Positions 1 through 11,600 of a stretch of 64,000 nt of DNA are shown in pieces (the first letter of the stretch is position 1; each line of letters starts with the position of its first letter). Source of the stretch: Nothophaeocryptopus gaeumannii (lineage: Eukaryota > Ascomycota > Dothideomycetes > Mycosphaerellales > Mycosphaerellaceae); NCBI GenBank assembly GCA_031771865.1, contig JASISA010000042.1, positions 1,543,501 to 1,607,500 on the forward strand, written 5' to 3'. A model generated the notes under the pieces. It ran no database searches. It saw nothing but the letters and a program-made list of their open reading frames with translations, and was not told the origin of the DNA. Made by a program: the position numbers and the translations under genes.

Positions 1-1890
1 GCAAGGGAGCTGGCCACATGGAGCTATGGACAGGCCTGGTCTGATCACTACTGCAGCCCTCCAGCGTGCAAGACGCCCTTACTTAATCTTCAATGTAAAC
101 AATGCATCAACAATACAGTGACTGCCGGTAGCTGTTAGGGACTCGCGCCCTAATAGACAAAACGATCCTTCAGGTACCATCGGACAAGACTCCGCTGAAT
201 CATGATCATAATCGGACATTGGATACCCTTCATAGGCAGGGCTCGAAGAGCTTCACTGTGAAGTAAGCGCTTATGAATCTCTACAGCAACCGCACAGCGA
301 GATATTCACTCTCGAGCTTTGCGAACGAGGAAGTCCTGATGAGAACTCCCCAAAACGATCGGCGCATCGATCACCCTGGCGGCACGGTCTCACAATTGCC
401 ACGACCTGTCAACGACGTGTCTCATGCAAGGTCTCGCCCTGTTTGTTGTTCACACAATATACAGTCACCAATCACAAGTTTGCGTCTTTTGGCTTTTTGG
501 CAAAAGTCGACACCTCCGCAACGATCGATTATAGAATAATCACATATGAACCTGCTTCAAAACACTCTATATTTTGAGTAAAGCGTCTAATGCTTATATC
601 TTTGGCTTAGGAAAGTAGAATACGGCGACTTCGTTGCGCCACTAAGGTAAGGAAGTTATCGAAGTCTTCCTTAAATCGTAGTATTCACTCGTAAATTTAG
701 CATTTTTAAAGAGTCCCTCTATTTTCGAGCTCTATAATATGTTTATACCTCGAAAGTAGAATTAACACTCTATACGAAGATTATAGAGCGTATAAAGATC
801 TCGTAGAAGGGAGCATATTATATCGTGTCATCTTAAGAAGTTGATGCGGAAACGCAGATCGAAAGAAGCCGGTTTTGCGGTAAATTGCGACAAGACGCAA
901 ACTTATGACCTAGTACAATACTCGTACGCATCGGGTCAACAGTCCAACCTACAACCTCACTGCCGTTCTCATAGCTTTAGTCGTGGTACACAGTAGTTCT
1001 GGAGAAGAGCTCATGGGTAGGGGTGCATAGTAGGGTAGGAGGCTCAGAGTTCTCGGTCCGCTTGTGGGAAGACAAGCGGCTCGCGATGGCCGTTGATCGA
1101 GATCCTGCTCCCACACGGGTGAGTTGCCATGTTCGTGTACGTCTCGTGGCCGAATAGCAGCGGTTCCCAGACTGCATTTTAATTCAGGGTCGAGCCCGTC
1201 AAAGTTGAGTCTGAGGTTCATGGTATGTGAAATCCAAAACATGCCAAAATATGGATCCCCTGGTGCAGGCTGAGACAATGAGATTGGTTTCATCTCTGGC
1301 AGTTGTCTGCATGTTTTTAGAAAGAGATACACTGAGAGGCAGCTGCCGGTATGAGGCGTCTGAGATGGAATACTCACTTTAGGTAGGTCGAACTAGGAGA
1401 GTGACAGTCTTGGCGCTGAGCACACCCGCGCTGTCCCCTTTTGGTTGTCTCCCCCTTGAGTGAGTCTAGATGCTAATCCTCACAGAGAAAATCACGAGTT
1501 TAGTAGCTGATACAATGATGCCCATCCAGCTCTCCAGCGTGACAGTGAGCGGCGGCCCGAAGTGGGTGAATGGGTGTGTGATGCATCTAAACTGTCAAGT
1601 CAATAACCCAACCTGCAAGTTCTGTTCGGGATTATCTCTGCCATGTAGCTGACTGAGCTGAAGGACACATGCTCCTTACGCTCCAGAGACCACTCTATAC
1701 AAGGTATGACTTCTCGCCTTCTGCATCCTGATTGCCCGCATTCTCGACCTAGCGACATGGAAGCGGGAAATGAAAGCAAGAAAATGTAGAGAGTGCCTCA
1801 TATCCTCTCGCGCAGAGACGGTAATCAAAAGCTACCGAAACGCATCGGTGGTCCATCTCGAAGCTATACCGAAGCCCAAAGAGAGGTCTT
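1..1890. other. gene-free left flank
   Basis: No open frame here has an ATG start, splice signals and recognisable protein content. The longest minus-strand frame (about 949-1377) opens with GTG and resembles no family I know. A TA-rich island occupies about 540-850 and is listed separately. The rest is ordinary mixed-composition sequence, including the 3' flank of QNS1, which ends at 1891 on the minus strand. Confidence 0.6.
540..850. repeat. TA-rich island, possible RIP-decayed repeat relic
   Basis: Composition changes sharply from the GC-balanced surroundings to a TpA-rich stretch with no open frame. The motif aaagtagaat occurs twice, and a 7-bp inverted repeat (ctctata / tatagag with a 7-nt spacer) lies at 768-788. 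In ascomycetes such islands are often transposon copies decayed by repeat-induced point mutation (known biology). That origin is inferred here, since no transposase or LTR can be read. Confidence 0.4.
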
Positions 1891-4064
1891 TCAAGCACCT
1901 TCCATTCCAGCCTCGCCTTCTTCCATCTTCTTCACCATGTCCTCAATCTTGCGATACTCAAACCCGAAGACCGGGTACAGGAAAGGCCGCAGATCGAAGC
2001 GATTGTCGTCGGGAGTATACGACTCCAGGTAGAGTCCGGGAGTCATCGTTGTCATCTTATGTCGATTACTCGCATAAAACCACATGAAACTCCTCACTTT
2101 TTCATATACCTGCCGAGGAGTCATGTGGTCACTCCAGTCTGCGACGAGCCTCTCAAAAATGCTCACGGTGCCGAGTTTGAGTGTTTTTCGTAAGCGGCCG
2201 AGGACGGATAGTTGATCGTATGTGAAACCCATATCTGCTTCGTCGGATTGGACATATGTGTCTGTGATGGGTTCGAGTTCAGCGGTGGGGACGGCATCGA
2301 GGAAATCCGCCAGAATGGGCAGCTTGAAATCCTTCTCAGCCCAAGCAATAAACCGCTTCAGATCGGTCTTGGAGATACCGCCAATCGGATTGATATCCGC
2401 GGAGGAGCAATCGTATTTCGTGAGATACCCGCGAAGACATTCGTCGACATTTGCAGATCCTAAGATCAGCAGACCGCCAGAACCCCAGCGAGACCAGGGG
2501 ACGAGTTGGCCGAGGGCATATGCGAGGACCATACGAGAGCGGGATTGGAAGTTCTGCAGGGCGAGGTTTTCGGTTTGTGAGCCGCCGTGGACTTTGAATT
2601 TGGGTTCTTTGCCGAGGATTCCTGTGACGACTGTGTGGAGGGAGGCGACCATCTCGTCGATGTTGGTGTCGATGTGATGGGCGCCGATGACTTCGGCTAG
2701 GTCTTTGGCGCGGCTGCGGGTTTCTTTGGAGGATTGCTGCTTCATGCCCATGAATGTTGTGACGAAGACGCGGTTGCAGAATTGCTCTGGTGTTAAGTCT
2801 TTGGGTAGGTCTTCGTGGTAGAGTCGAGTTGCGTCTTTAATGACTTGCTTGTTGCCTTCTCTGATTTCTTCAATGACGATACGGCACATGCTGTAGACGA
2901 TGGTGGCTGTTGCACAGCTGTCGATGCCCCCACTGAGTGGTACGAGGTATCCAGTTGCCCGTGACCGACGAAGATAGTCCCAGAGCCAGCAAGCCGGACC
3001 AAGGGCAATCTCTTCTTCGGGGAGATGGTAGCGTGTGTCGATAGACTCTGTGAGCTTGGTGCGAAGGTCAGGGTTCTTCGAGCAGAGTTCAAAGTTGACC
3101 GATATACGCTCCATCTTTTGCACTTCGGGATTCTGCGCCTGCATGCCGCGACTCGGTGAAGTTCGCCATGCAGCAATTTCGTCGAGATCAACCACTGCGG
3201 TCTTGACTTCGACGTCGCGAAGTGAGAATTGCGAGCCTTGCGCCAAGACCTTTCCGGAGTTCATGATAAGTGCGCAGCCATCGTAGTACAGTCTGTCACC
3301 GTCGCAGCCTCGTTGGTTTGAGTACATGTACACGCCACCAGTCTTCGCGGTAGCTTCTTGAATGAGGTTGATGCGTCTGTTGAGCTTGCGCAACTCATGA
3401 TGGCTGCCGCTCGAGTTGAGAACAATCTCGATACCGGCAAGCGAGTACATGGAGTGAGGTGAATTGGGTGTCCACAGCTCTTCACATGTCTCCGATGCAA
3501 ACGATGCTTGATCCACAGTATCGAACACGACTTCGCCGATTCTAGTTGTGCGTTGCTTGCGTGAAAGCTCCTGGATCACTCGAGGCAGATGATAGTCCTC
3601 AACTCGTTGTCTTGGCCAAGGGGAGAAGTATCGCATCTCACGAAAGTTGCCGTCATTACAAAGATCGAGCTTCGGTCGGATGGCGAGGATTTCACCATTG
3701 ACCGCGATGAGTCGGGCGTTGTAGCTGCAGCCTCGGTGTTGGATCGGTAGTCCCAGATCGATGATGATGTCTTGACAGTCGGGGTGCGAAATGATCTCGG
3801 CGGCGATGTCCCATGAATTGACGTACACGTCATTCTCGAGCCAGTGATCAAGCAAGCCGTATCCGGGAATGCAGAGCTCCGGTGTGAGAATCAGTCTCGC
3901 TCCTGCGGCTTTCGCTGTCTTGACGGCTTCGATGATACGGCCACTATAGGAATGTGAGTTGTTGCATGAGTCAAACCCGTGAAGTGATTCTCGTACCCGT
4001 TGCCATCGTAATCCAAGGACCACTGATTAAGTTGTGATGTCGCGAGAATACACTTGCGCGTCAT
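1891..4064 (-). CDS. QNS1: glutamine-dependent NAD+ synthetase
   Basis: Catalyses the last step of NAD+ biosynthesis, amidating deamido-NAD+ with ammonia from glutamine. Exon 1 is 4064-3997 and exon 2 is 3943-1891, with a 53-bp GT-AG intron at 3944-3996. The product is 706 aa, close to the roughly 714 aa of yeast Qns1. The intron restores the family N-terminus (LNQWSLDYDGN, then GGRIIEAVKTAKAAG). The N-terminal nitrilase-type amidase shows the expected Glu (LTPELCIPGYG), Lys (IRPKLDLCNDG) and Cys (SETCEELWTP) regions. The C-terminal synthetase shows the ATP-binding SGGIDS loop (LVPLSGGIDSC). The first ATG giving the family N-terminus is at 4064. Expected to be cytosolic and essential. The next gene upstream is divergent, about 1.2 kb away. 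Confidence 0.96.
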
Positions 4065-5308
4065 TTTGATATGTGTATAGTGGTTAATGGTGAAGTCGAG
4101 AAAGCCGTTGCTCGGGAGGATGATTTTCGCGAGGACGATCACATGCACGGATCAAGCGTTTGATGAGGAAAGAGCAGTCGGATCTTACCGGGTTGGCGCC
4201 TAAGGCTGAAAGCATGTGGACGTGATGTTGCGGACTGTCCCTCTCTCTCCCGCGGCCAAATACAATAATCATGCTAGCCAGAATCGCAAGCTGTTCTTCT
4301 TCCAGTCACTTCGGCGAAACTATCAAGATGGCCGAAGTGAAGAGTCCATATTAAATCGGATGAGCGGCGACGTCGGTGCAACTCGGCTTCCCCCGCCGGC
4401 TTGTGTTTGCCCTGGCTTTGTGTTTGGTTCTCGGAGGTGAGCAATACATTTGATCTCCAACGCAGCGGCCTTGCCAAAACCACTGCGATTCAGCAGAGCC
4501 AGCAGAGCTGTGGCGGGCACAGGACTCCTTTTCTTATCGTTTCGCCCAGCCTCTTGCAACGAGTCGGGAGCGCTGACTCCGAGGGAGAAGCAGTCGGATG
4601 AGGTGGTTCTGTGAAACGTGCAACCAATCAAGTCCAGGCGCTTGTCTCAGTTCGCACTAACGAGCTCTTACGCGCAGAGCCTCAGATCTAGCTATGCAAG
4701 ATGCGCATTGCATACGCAAGCTCGATGATTCGTACGACGAGCAGCAACGGAGCAAACATTGCGACGATGAAGGGCGTCGCGAAGCCAATGGGTGTGTATT
4801 AAGTGCGATCAATATATGCGTGACAGACACACTATGCCTGGGGAGACTTCTGCTCATTTCACTTATCGGCGCACAGAGTGAAAGCGTTGCCGGGACGCTC
4901 TTTCCTCGCTAGCGCGGCAGGGAAGGAAGGCACGAAGGCTGGATTCGTCTGTGCTCAGTAGACTAATAAGCTCTTGCCTCTCGAGAGATAAAGTCTCAAA
5001 GCAGGCCTGCCACCAACCACCCGCGCTTCTTGTCAACTCCTGCACGCTTCAACTCACGGACACAAGCTGCCCAGCATCATCATCCACAAGCACGCAAACC
5101 ATCCAGCATCCCATTGCTACCGCGTGAAGAAAGCAAACAAGAGGTACGTGAATCGATCCCCTACCACCGCTGACGCCGCCCAACCCAAACACCGGCCCAC
5201 TCGCCGTTGTGAACAAGGAGGCAAGCGTGATGACCTGCGTTGCTGACGCGCTTTGCTTCTCACGAACAGATCCATCTTCGAGCACTGCTTCCACCACCAC
5301 ACACCAAC
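4065..5308. other. divergent intergenic region, QNS1 / DUF7707 gene
   Basis: About 1.2 kb between two divergent genes. It must carry both promoters. Open frames on both strands here are short, overlap each other and resemble no family. No TATA box or repeat stands out. Confidence 0.5.
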
Positions 5309-5969
5309 ATGTTCCGCTCCGCGCTCCTCTTCGCCGTTGCGGCCCTTTCGGCTGTCGCCAGCGCCCAGAACTACTCCACCTCCGGCGCATTGTCCATCGA
5401 CACCAGCCAGCTCCCTGCCGCGCTGAGGGCGTCATGGTGCCGCGCGCAGACCAACTCTTGCCCGCAGATCTGCGGTGGCCAGGCCTCTCCCAATATGTGC
5501 GACCAAGTAAGTGAACTGCAAGAGCTTGGATGGCGAACGGGACACTGATTGAAGACAGAACACTCTCAACTACACTTGCACTTGCACCAATGGCAACACA
5601 CCAAACATCTCCAGCTACGACCAGACCATCCCATCTTTCGTCTGCGAGCAGTGGCGCACTAACTGTGTGGACGCCCACCCCAACGACCTCGATGGACAGA
5701 CTGATTGCTTGTCGGTGGTCTGCGGCGACAAGAATGCTACCAGCGGCACTACCACCAGCAGCTCCTCTTCTGCAAGCTCTTCTGCGACTGCCACCTCTAG
5801 CGGAGCTGGTGGTGCTAGCAGCGCCTCTCAGACCGCTTCTGGCTCTGCATCCAGTGCCTCAGCTGCTGCCACCCAGTCTGGTGCCGCTGTTGCCCTGAAC
5901 GTCGCCCAGAACTACGGCACCGGCATCATGCTCACCGGTCTTCTGGCCATCTTCGGTCTTGCTATATGA
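5309..5969 (+). CDS. secreted GPI-anchored protein, DUF7707 type
   Basis: Exon 1 is 5309-5506 and exon 2 is 5559-5969, with a 52-bp intron at 5507-5558 (gtaagt...cag). The product is 202 aa. It starts with a signal peptide (MFRSALLFAVAALSAVASAQ), followed by a domain of about 110 residues with regularly spaced cysteines (WCRAQTNSCPQICGG, YTCTCTNG, VCEQWRTNCV, DCLSVVCG). A Ser/Thr/Ala-rich stalk and a hydrophobic C-terminal tail typical of a GPI-anchor signal follow. The cysteine layout matches the fungal DUF7707 family of cell-surface proteins, whose function is not known. It probably sits on the plasma membrane or in the wall. The start is fixed by the signal peptide. Confidence 0.85.
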
Positions 5970-6713
5970 TCAGTCGCAAAGGGATTGGTCGCGTTATAAT
6001 GTAAAGAGACATGAGGTACGGCAGACACTTGCATCACGGCTGTTCGAATGCTGTCCTTCGGCGGTACGGAATGAAGACTTTACGGTTCATGAGTTAATGC
6101 GAGAGCATGTATCTGTTTAATAGCTCTTCCAGCTGGTATTGTTGGAAAGGCGTTGTCCGAGTAAAAGTAGTGCGCGTTTCCGCGTGCTGTAGTTCAAGCA
6201 ACCAGTTGACTTTCGAGTAGACTTCCCAAGCTTTCATGTGTAGTAGAGGTAAGCGGCACAATATCGCATGGTTCGCTGACATTACACGTTCTTGCAATGC
6301 ATAGATCACAAGATAGTCGCATGCGTTCGGGCACTCGCCATAAGCACCACACACATCACAACAAGCTACCACGCAAGAGAAGGTCAAGGATCGCTGTTAT
6401 TTGCTTGGTTGTTTGATAACCATGACCAGGTACCGCAGCATGCAGCAATACCAGACATCCAGGTTCTCCGCATGCTCGACGTTCGGTACAGCAGCCCCCG
6501 AAGCTTATACTGGACCTGCGTGCATGAAGCCACAGCATCTGGAAGAGACGGCAATGGCTGTAGATCGATTTCACCTCCTCAATTTGCCTCCAATCATGGC
6601 CAAGACGCTGGCTAGGAAGCATAGCGCGAAGAGTGGTATATATACCGTCAACATGGGAGTCTTCACCTCTTTGCCAAGTGAGGTTCGACTTGACAGACGA
6701 GACTACAGCGAAC
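5970..6713. other. intergenic region upstream of GH28 gene
   Basis: Holds the 3' end of the DUF7707 gene and the GH28 promoter. A TATATATA box at 6637-6644 lies about 70 bp before the GH28 start. No further gene is supported. Confidence 0.5.
6637..6644 (+). promoter_or_regulatory. TATA box of GH28 gene
   Basis: TATATATA about 70 bp upstream of the chosen GH28 ATG (6714). The box supports that start, because the open frame's earlier GTG lies across it and so would lie outside a transcript starting downstream. Confidence 0.5.
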
Positions 6714-8048
6714 ATGTCCAAGACGATGCGATATCTCGGTGCCACTGCTCTCCTCGCATCACTGCTGAACTACGCACGAGCCCATCCAGGCCGCCTACAA
6801 GTCCAAGAATTATCTCTGCGGAAACAATGCACCGTCTACGCTCTCGGCGGCAACCAAAGCGACGTTGCCAACATCCTCGCCGCCTTCTCAGAATGCAATA
6901 AAGGCGGCATCATCACCTTCCCCGAAGGACAAAACTACTTCATCGCCGAGAAACTCAACCCCATCGTCCACGACATCACGATCGAATGGCGCGGAAACTG
7001 GATTTTCAGCCCGGATATCAAGTATTGGCGAACTGAGGGGAATACGTATCCGATAGCTTTTCAGAATCATGCTGCGGGGTTTGTGTTAACAGGAGAAGGG
7101 ATCACGATTGATGGTTTCGGTACAGGTGGGATTTATGGGAATGGGGAGGTTTGGTATACGGCTGAAGCAGGTTTTACTCAGCCTAGAAGGCCGATGCCGT
7201 TTGTCTTTTGGAATGTCTCTCGTGTCAGCGTATCTAACTTTCAAATCCTGCAACCGCCACTCTGGAGCCTCAACATAATGAACGGGACGGATATGACTTT
7301 CGAAAACATCACCTGCAACGCAACGGCCACGCAGGCTCCCTACCGCAAGAACTGGGTCCAAAACACCGACGGCTTCGATACCATGGACGTCTCCAATATC
7401 TATCTGAAAAATTTCATATACCAAGGAGGGGATGATTGCGTGGCTATCAAGCCGAGGAGTTATAATGTCTTCATTCAAAACGCCCTCTGTCGAGGTGGCA
7501 ACGGGATGGCGATTGGGAGTTTAGGGCAGTATGAAGAGGACTCCTCCGTCGAAAACGTCATCATCGATAACGTCACTATCGAGCGCTACAACGAAGACAT
7601 GACCTTCTCCACATACATCAAGACTTGGATTGGAATACCTACCCTGCAACCGAATATTTCCAACGGCGCGTACGAAAGCGCCTTCATGCCGAGAGGAGGT
7701 GGGTGGGGTGTCGTTCGCAACATCCTATTCAGCAACTTTGTTGTGCATGGAGCGGATGCTGGGCCAGCGATCAGTAAGGATTCAGGGGATACATACAAGA
7801 ATGCGAGTGGGACGAGTAATATGGAGGTGAGTAATGTGGCGTGGGTTAACTTTACGGGGTATTTGAGTGGGGAGGAGACGGGGAATCGGACGGCGACTTT
7901 TAGTTGTTCTGAACGGCATGAGTGTTATAATATTGAGCTGGAGAACGTGGAGGTGAGGGTAAGTGAGAATAGTACGAGTACAGGGACGGCGAGTTGTAGC
8001 TTTGTGGAAGAGGTAGGTGTGCATGGGATTAATGGATCAGGGTGTTGA
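6714..8048 (+). CDS. GH28 exo-polygalacturonase (galacturan 1,4-alpha-galacturonidase-like)
   Basis: Secreted pectinase expected to release galacturonic acid from homogalacturonan chain ends. Single exon, 444 aa. The ATG at 6714 gives a signal peptide (MRYLGATALLASLLNYARA within it). An ATG at 6726 is also possible. Family 28 landmarks are present: NTDG (N217), GGDDC (D240, D241) and YIKTW (Y301-K303, at the place of the canonical RIK). At the usual G-H-G site the protein reads G-N-G (N263, GGNGMAIGSLGQY). The SLGQY and PRGGGWG blocks and the many N-glycosylation sites resemble the fungal rgx-type exo enzymes, so exo rather than endo action is inferred. It fits a plant-associated lifestyle. 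Confidence 0.88.
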   Translation: MSKTMRYLGATALLASLLNYARAHPGRLQVQELSLRKQCTVYALGGNQSDVANILAAFSECNKGGIITFPEGQNYFIAEKLNPIVHDITIEWRGNWIFSPDIKYWRTEGNTYPIAFQNHAAGFVLTGEGITIDGFGTGGIYGNGEVWYTAEAGFTQPRRPMPFVFWNVSRVSVSNFQILQPPLWSLNIMNGTDMTFENITCNATATQAPYRKNWVQNTDGFDTMDVSNIYLKNFIYQGGDDCVAIKPRSYNVFIQNALCRGGNGMAIGSLGQYEEDSSVENVIIDNVTIERYNEDMTFSTYIKTWIGIPTLQPNISNGAYESAFMPRGGGWGVVRNILFSNFVVHGADAGPAISKDSGDTYKNASGTSNMEVSNVAWVNFTGYLSGEETGNRTATFSCSERHECYNIELENVEVRVSENSTSTGTASCSFVEEVGVHGINGSGC

Positions 8049-8659
8049 GCAAGGAGTATTGGGGAAGAGAAAGCTTAAGACCGGAGGAAGAGAAGACGCA
8101 AAGCGAGTGTAGTCACATCAACAATAGTCTTATTGAGGAAGAGCACGCTTGCCTGCTCGATCGACATCTGCGAGTCCGCATTCGTGTTTTTGAGAATCAC
8201 AAGACTAGTAATGAGGGAGGAAAAGGATTTCAGACACCACAAATTTTGCCAATGCTTGTTTTCTCTTCAGTTGCAGTCTTCTATTTTTTACTCAGCGCAC
8301 TTCGAAGATTCGGAGCCTGAGGCACTTCATAACGCACTGACCAGAAAAGTGGGGCTGGTTCAACTCTAAAGCCTCAGGGGAGGTTTCTGCGACTTCAACA
8401 TTGGAAGCAACGACATCGCATCGCAGAATTGGCAGGAAGAACCATAGCAACATCGACTTCATCAACGATTTACGAGCAGCGGTTCTCGAGCAGCGATTCT
8501 CGAGCAGCGATTCTCGAGACCTGCTTCTGCCAATTCATCTCTTCACCTTGCGAAAAGCGCTGCCTGCGCCTTTCCAGATGGACGACCCATGTATTGGATA
8601 GATTCACGGCGACCTGCATCTTCGCATGACTTCTCAAGAACCCGCGTGTTGACAGCAAT
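8049..8659. other. intergenic region between GH28 and MBD4-like genes
   Basis: Contains a short tandem repeat at 8473-8514 (listed separately). No gene is supported. It carries the promoter or 5' UTR of the downstream gene. Confidence 0.5.
8473..8514. repeat. 14-bp tandem repeat, three copies
   Basis: Three head-to-tail copies of cgagcagcgattct, the first with one mismatch (g for a). They end about 145 bp before the ATG of the MBD4-like gene, so they lie in its promoter or 5' UTR. Confidence 0.85.
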
Positions 8660-11600
8660 ATGGCCAAGAAGCGTGCTTTTGATTCAACTGGTCTCGCCTC
8701 TGGACGCGCTGGGGCCAAGAAGAAGAAGCCCAAACTTCACTTCCCGACCCATCGCAACAAACCTGAGGGCGAGAAACCTGAACCACAGGATGGAATGACA
8801 GCAGAGAAGGAAGATCACCAGAAGCAGAAGAAGCCATTGAAATTACGTGAAGAGTTTCAGAGGCGTTTGAAGGCTGAGTTGAAGAAGGAGAGGAGGGCGC
8901 AGGGTGTCAATAGGGAGGCGCCAGCTTTTGCTGGTGGGTCGTCGAAGAAGCAGAACCCGTCTTCTGCTTCAAAACAGACGAAAGCAGAGATCAAAAAGCT
9001 TCTGAAACCAATTCCGGCCACCGCTAAACCGACTGCTACGACTCAGGTGGCGAACGGCGACGATGAAGCCCGTGCAGCCAAAAATCGAATAAGGAATCAG
9101 CGGAAGCGGCAGAAGAGAAAAGCTAGAGCCGCTGCTTCTGGGACGACCTCAACTCAGGTACCGCTATCCACTACGCACCTCGCCAGGCCGCCGGTGAAGA
9201 CATGGCATCAGGAGCCTCCTGCGACTGATACGTCTACGAACAATGCACGAGCGCGGTTCTCAAACGACAAGGCTACTGCTTCGAGTCCTGTGCCTTATGA
9301 AATGGACTGGGATTCGATCAAACAAGCAGCTAGCAAGAAGCTGGCCACCAATGATGTCCTATGGGAGAAATTGGGTCCGGAGCAGCACCAACTGTTTGAG
9401 GGCATGTATCTTGGAGGTCATATTAGCCCCGCGCAGATCGATGATAGCGAAGCGCAAGATACATCATTGTCCAGCAGCGAAATATCGAGCAGCGACAAGT
9501 CTGCGGAAGGAGCGGTTGTTGGTGCTTCAAAGCCGGAAGACAAAGTTCAGCGGGACGAAAACGTTTCTGATTCCGACAGCGACGATTCGAGCACTGACTC
9601 CCCTTGTGACGAGGAGATTGCAGATGCTCCGGCAGTGCAGGCCGAGTCTCCGAAGCCTCTAGAATCAGAAGACGATGAGTCTAGCAGCAGTGACTCGGAG
9701 GCAGAAGCGACTGCTGAAGCACCAAGACCCCAGACTGAAACCCACGATCTCGCGGAATCCGACAGCGAAGATTCCAGGATCGACGAGCCCGAGCAAGACA
9801 CTGCTTCTATGCCTCCACCTCCGCTTCTTGCGAGTAATGCTCCTGTCTCTGCAAAGACTAGAGTCAACAACGAGGACGCAGCGCCTGTCACCTATAACAC
9901 CTCCATATTCAAACCGATTCGAGAACGTCGCTTGTCCAATGTGCCGATCACAAGCAGTGCTGGGACATTGGCAGATACCGAAGCGAGCTTCCGGAGGTTC
10001 AGCAACATGATGAAGCGGAAGAGGAAGGATGGCAGCAATTCCGATAGCAGCGATGACAGCGAGAGCGAAAGCGACTCTGACAGCGATCCTGAGCAGAAGC
10101 CGGCTGTCCTTGGCTCCGTCTCTGAAAGCTTTGCAGATCAACTTGTCCATGTTAGTCAAGATGATGAAGTCGCAAAACGGTCGGACTCGGAAGAGCAAGA
10201 ACGAAGTGACGGAGAAGAGGATTTGCCAAGCCCGGGCCGTGCTGCTCTGATTGAGGATGAGACTTCAGAAATTGAGAACGCTTCCGTGTCTGACGCAGGA
10301 GAAGACGATCGGATAGACGACGGTGCAGCCGAAGTCAGTGTTTCAGATTCTGAGTCGACGAGCGATTCTGAGGAAGATAGCACTGCGAAGGCCGACGAAA
10401 GGCGGCTTAAAGTGGTGCAAGAACCTGCAGATCATGCGGACCCTGATGAAGGCCGAAAAGACGATGTCGCAGAGCCAATGGACGTGCAAAAAGACCAAGA
10501 CCTGTCTCTTTCAGATGACAGCGAAAAGAACGACGATACAGAGCTTGCGGATGCCAAGCAAGTACAAGAAGAAGATGAGCCCTTGGAGTCGAGTGCAGCA
10601 CACGACAGTGTTGATGAAATAGAGCTTGAGCAAGAGGGGGATCAAAGTCCGGCTGCAGTGACCGACCCTGATCTTGAGCTCGAAGATGCGACAACATCAT
10701 CGGAAGAAGACCCCGAGCCTGAGACGACATTGATAGCCGACGATCGAGAACTGGTTGCTGGTAGGCAACCCAGTGAGGCCACCGATGTTGCGAAGATGGA
10801 CGGAGTTGACTCTGAAGCCAATTCGCCACCTAAAGACCAGGCTGAGGACAAAAGACTTGATGAGGTCGACCAACCTATTGCAGATGATGCGGAAGAAGGT
10901 TCAAGCGCGCGGGTGCAATTGACGTCAAGCAAATTGTTAGACAGGCTAGAAAACGACATCAACTCTGCACCAGCCGAGACTGGAGAGGTAGCTGTTGCAG
11001 ATGAGGGAGCCGCCAGAGATGTCCCATTGGAGATTGTTGACAGTAGTGAGGAAGAAGACGACGAAGACGAGCCACCGGGGATCGCACAAGTCGAGCCGCC
11101 CGCGGAAGACATGATATCCTCCCAAAAATCGACACAGCAGTCGGGTGCAGGTATACAACGCGCGCCCTCCAACACATCAACAGCTGCTAACGTCGGCATC
11201 AAGCGAACAATAGCCAGTCAAGATCTTGGTGGGGCTCAATCTGGCCTTGGTCACGATCAGAGTCGATCAATGAGTAAAGACGAGCTTGCTCTTGTCAATG
11301 CTCGCGTTGCGAACGTCATCGCATCGAACCGTGGTCTCGATGAAAGCCAAAATACACAGGACTTGTACAATGACATCGACCTCGTCAGCAACGACGTCTT
11401 CAACTCGACTCGTTCGATCTCCGAAAGTAAGCCTTCTGACACCTCACCTCCCACAACCAGAGACGACACAAGCCAGATTGTGACGAACATCAACACTAAT
11501 ACTGGTTTGAGCTCTGCCGTTGCTCCGCAGGCGAACGCTGGCGATTTTGCTGTGATTGAAGCCGGTGGTTTGGATGTGGAAAATCAGGATCACGTCCAGG

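Noticed and set aside
949..1377. 142-codon minus-strand frame in the left flank
   Set aside because: Opens with GTG rather than ATG, has no family resemblance and no splice or promoter support.
5049..5678. Long minus-strand frame (209 codons) over the DUF7707 gene
   Set aside because: Antisense to a well-supported secreted-protein gene; composition is the mirror of its Ser/Thr codons.
6633..6713. Upstream extension of the GH28 frame
   Set aside because: Begins with GTG and lies across the TATA box; the signal peptide starts at 6714.
9547..11202. Long Ser-rich minus-strand frames over the MBD4-like gene
   Set aside because: Mirror images of GAA/GAC/TCG-rich codons on the coding strand; no independent features.
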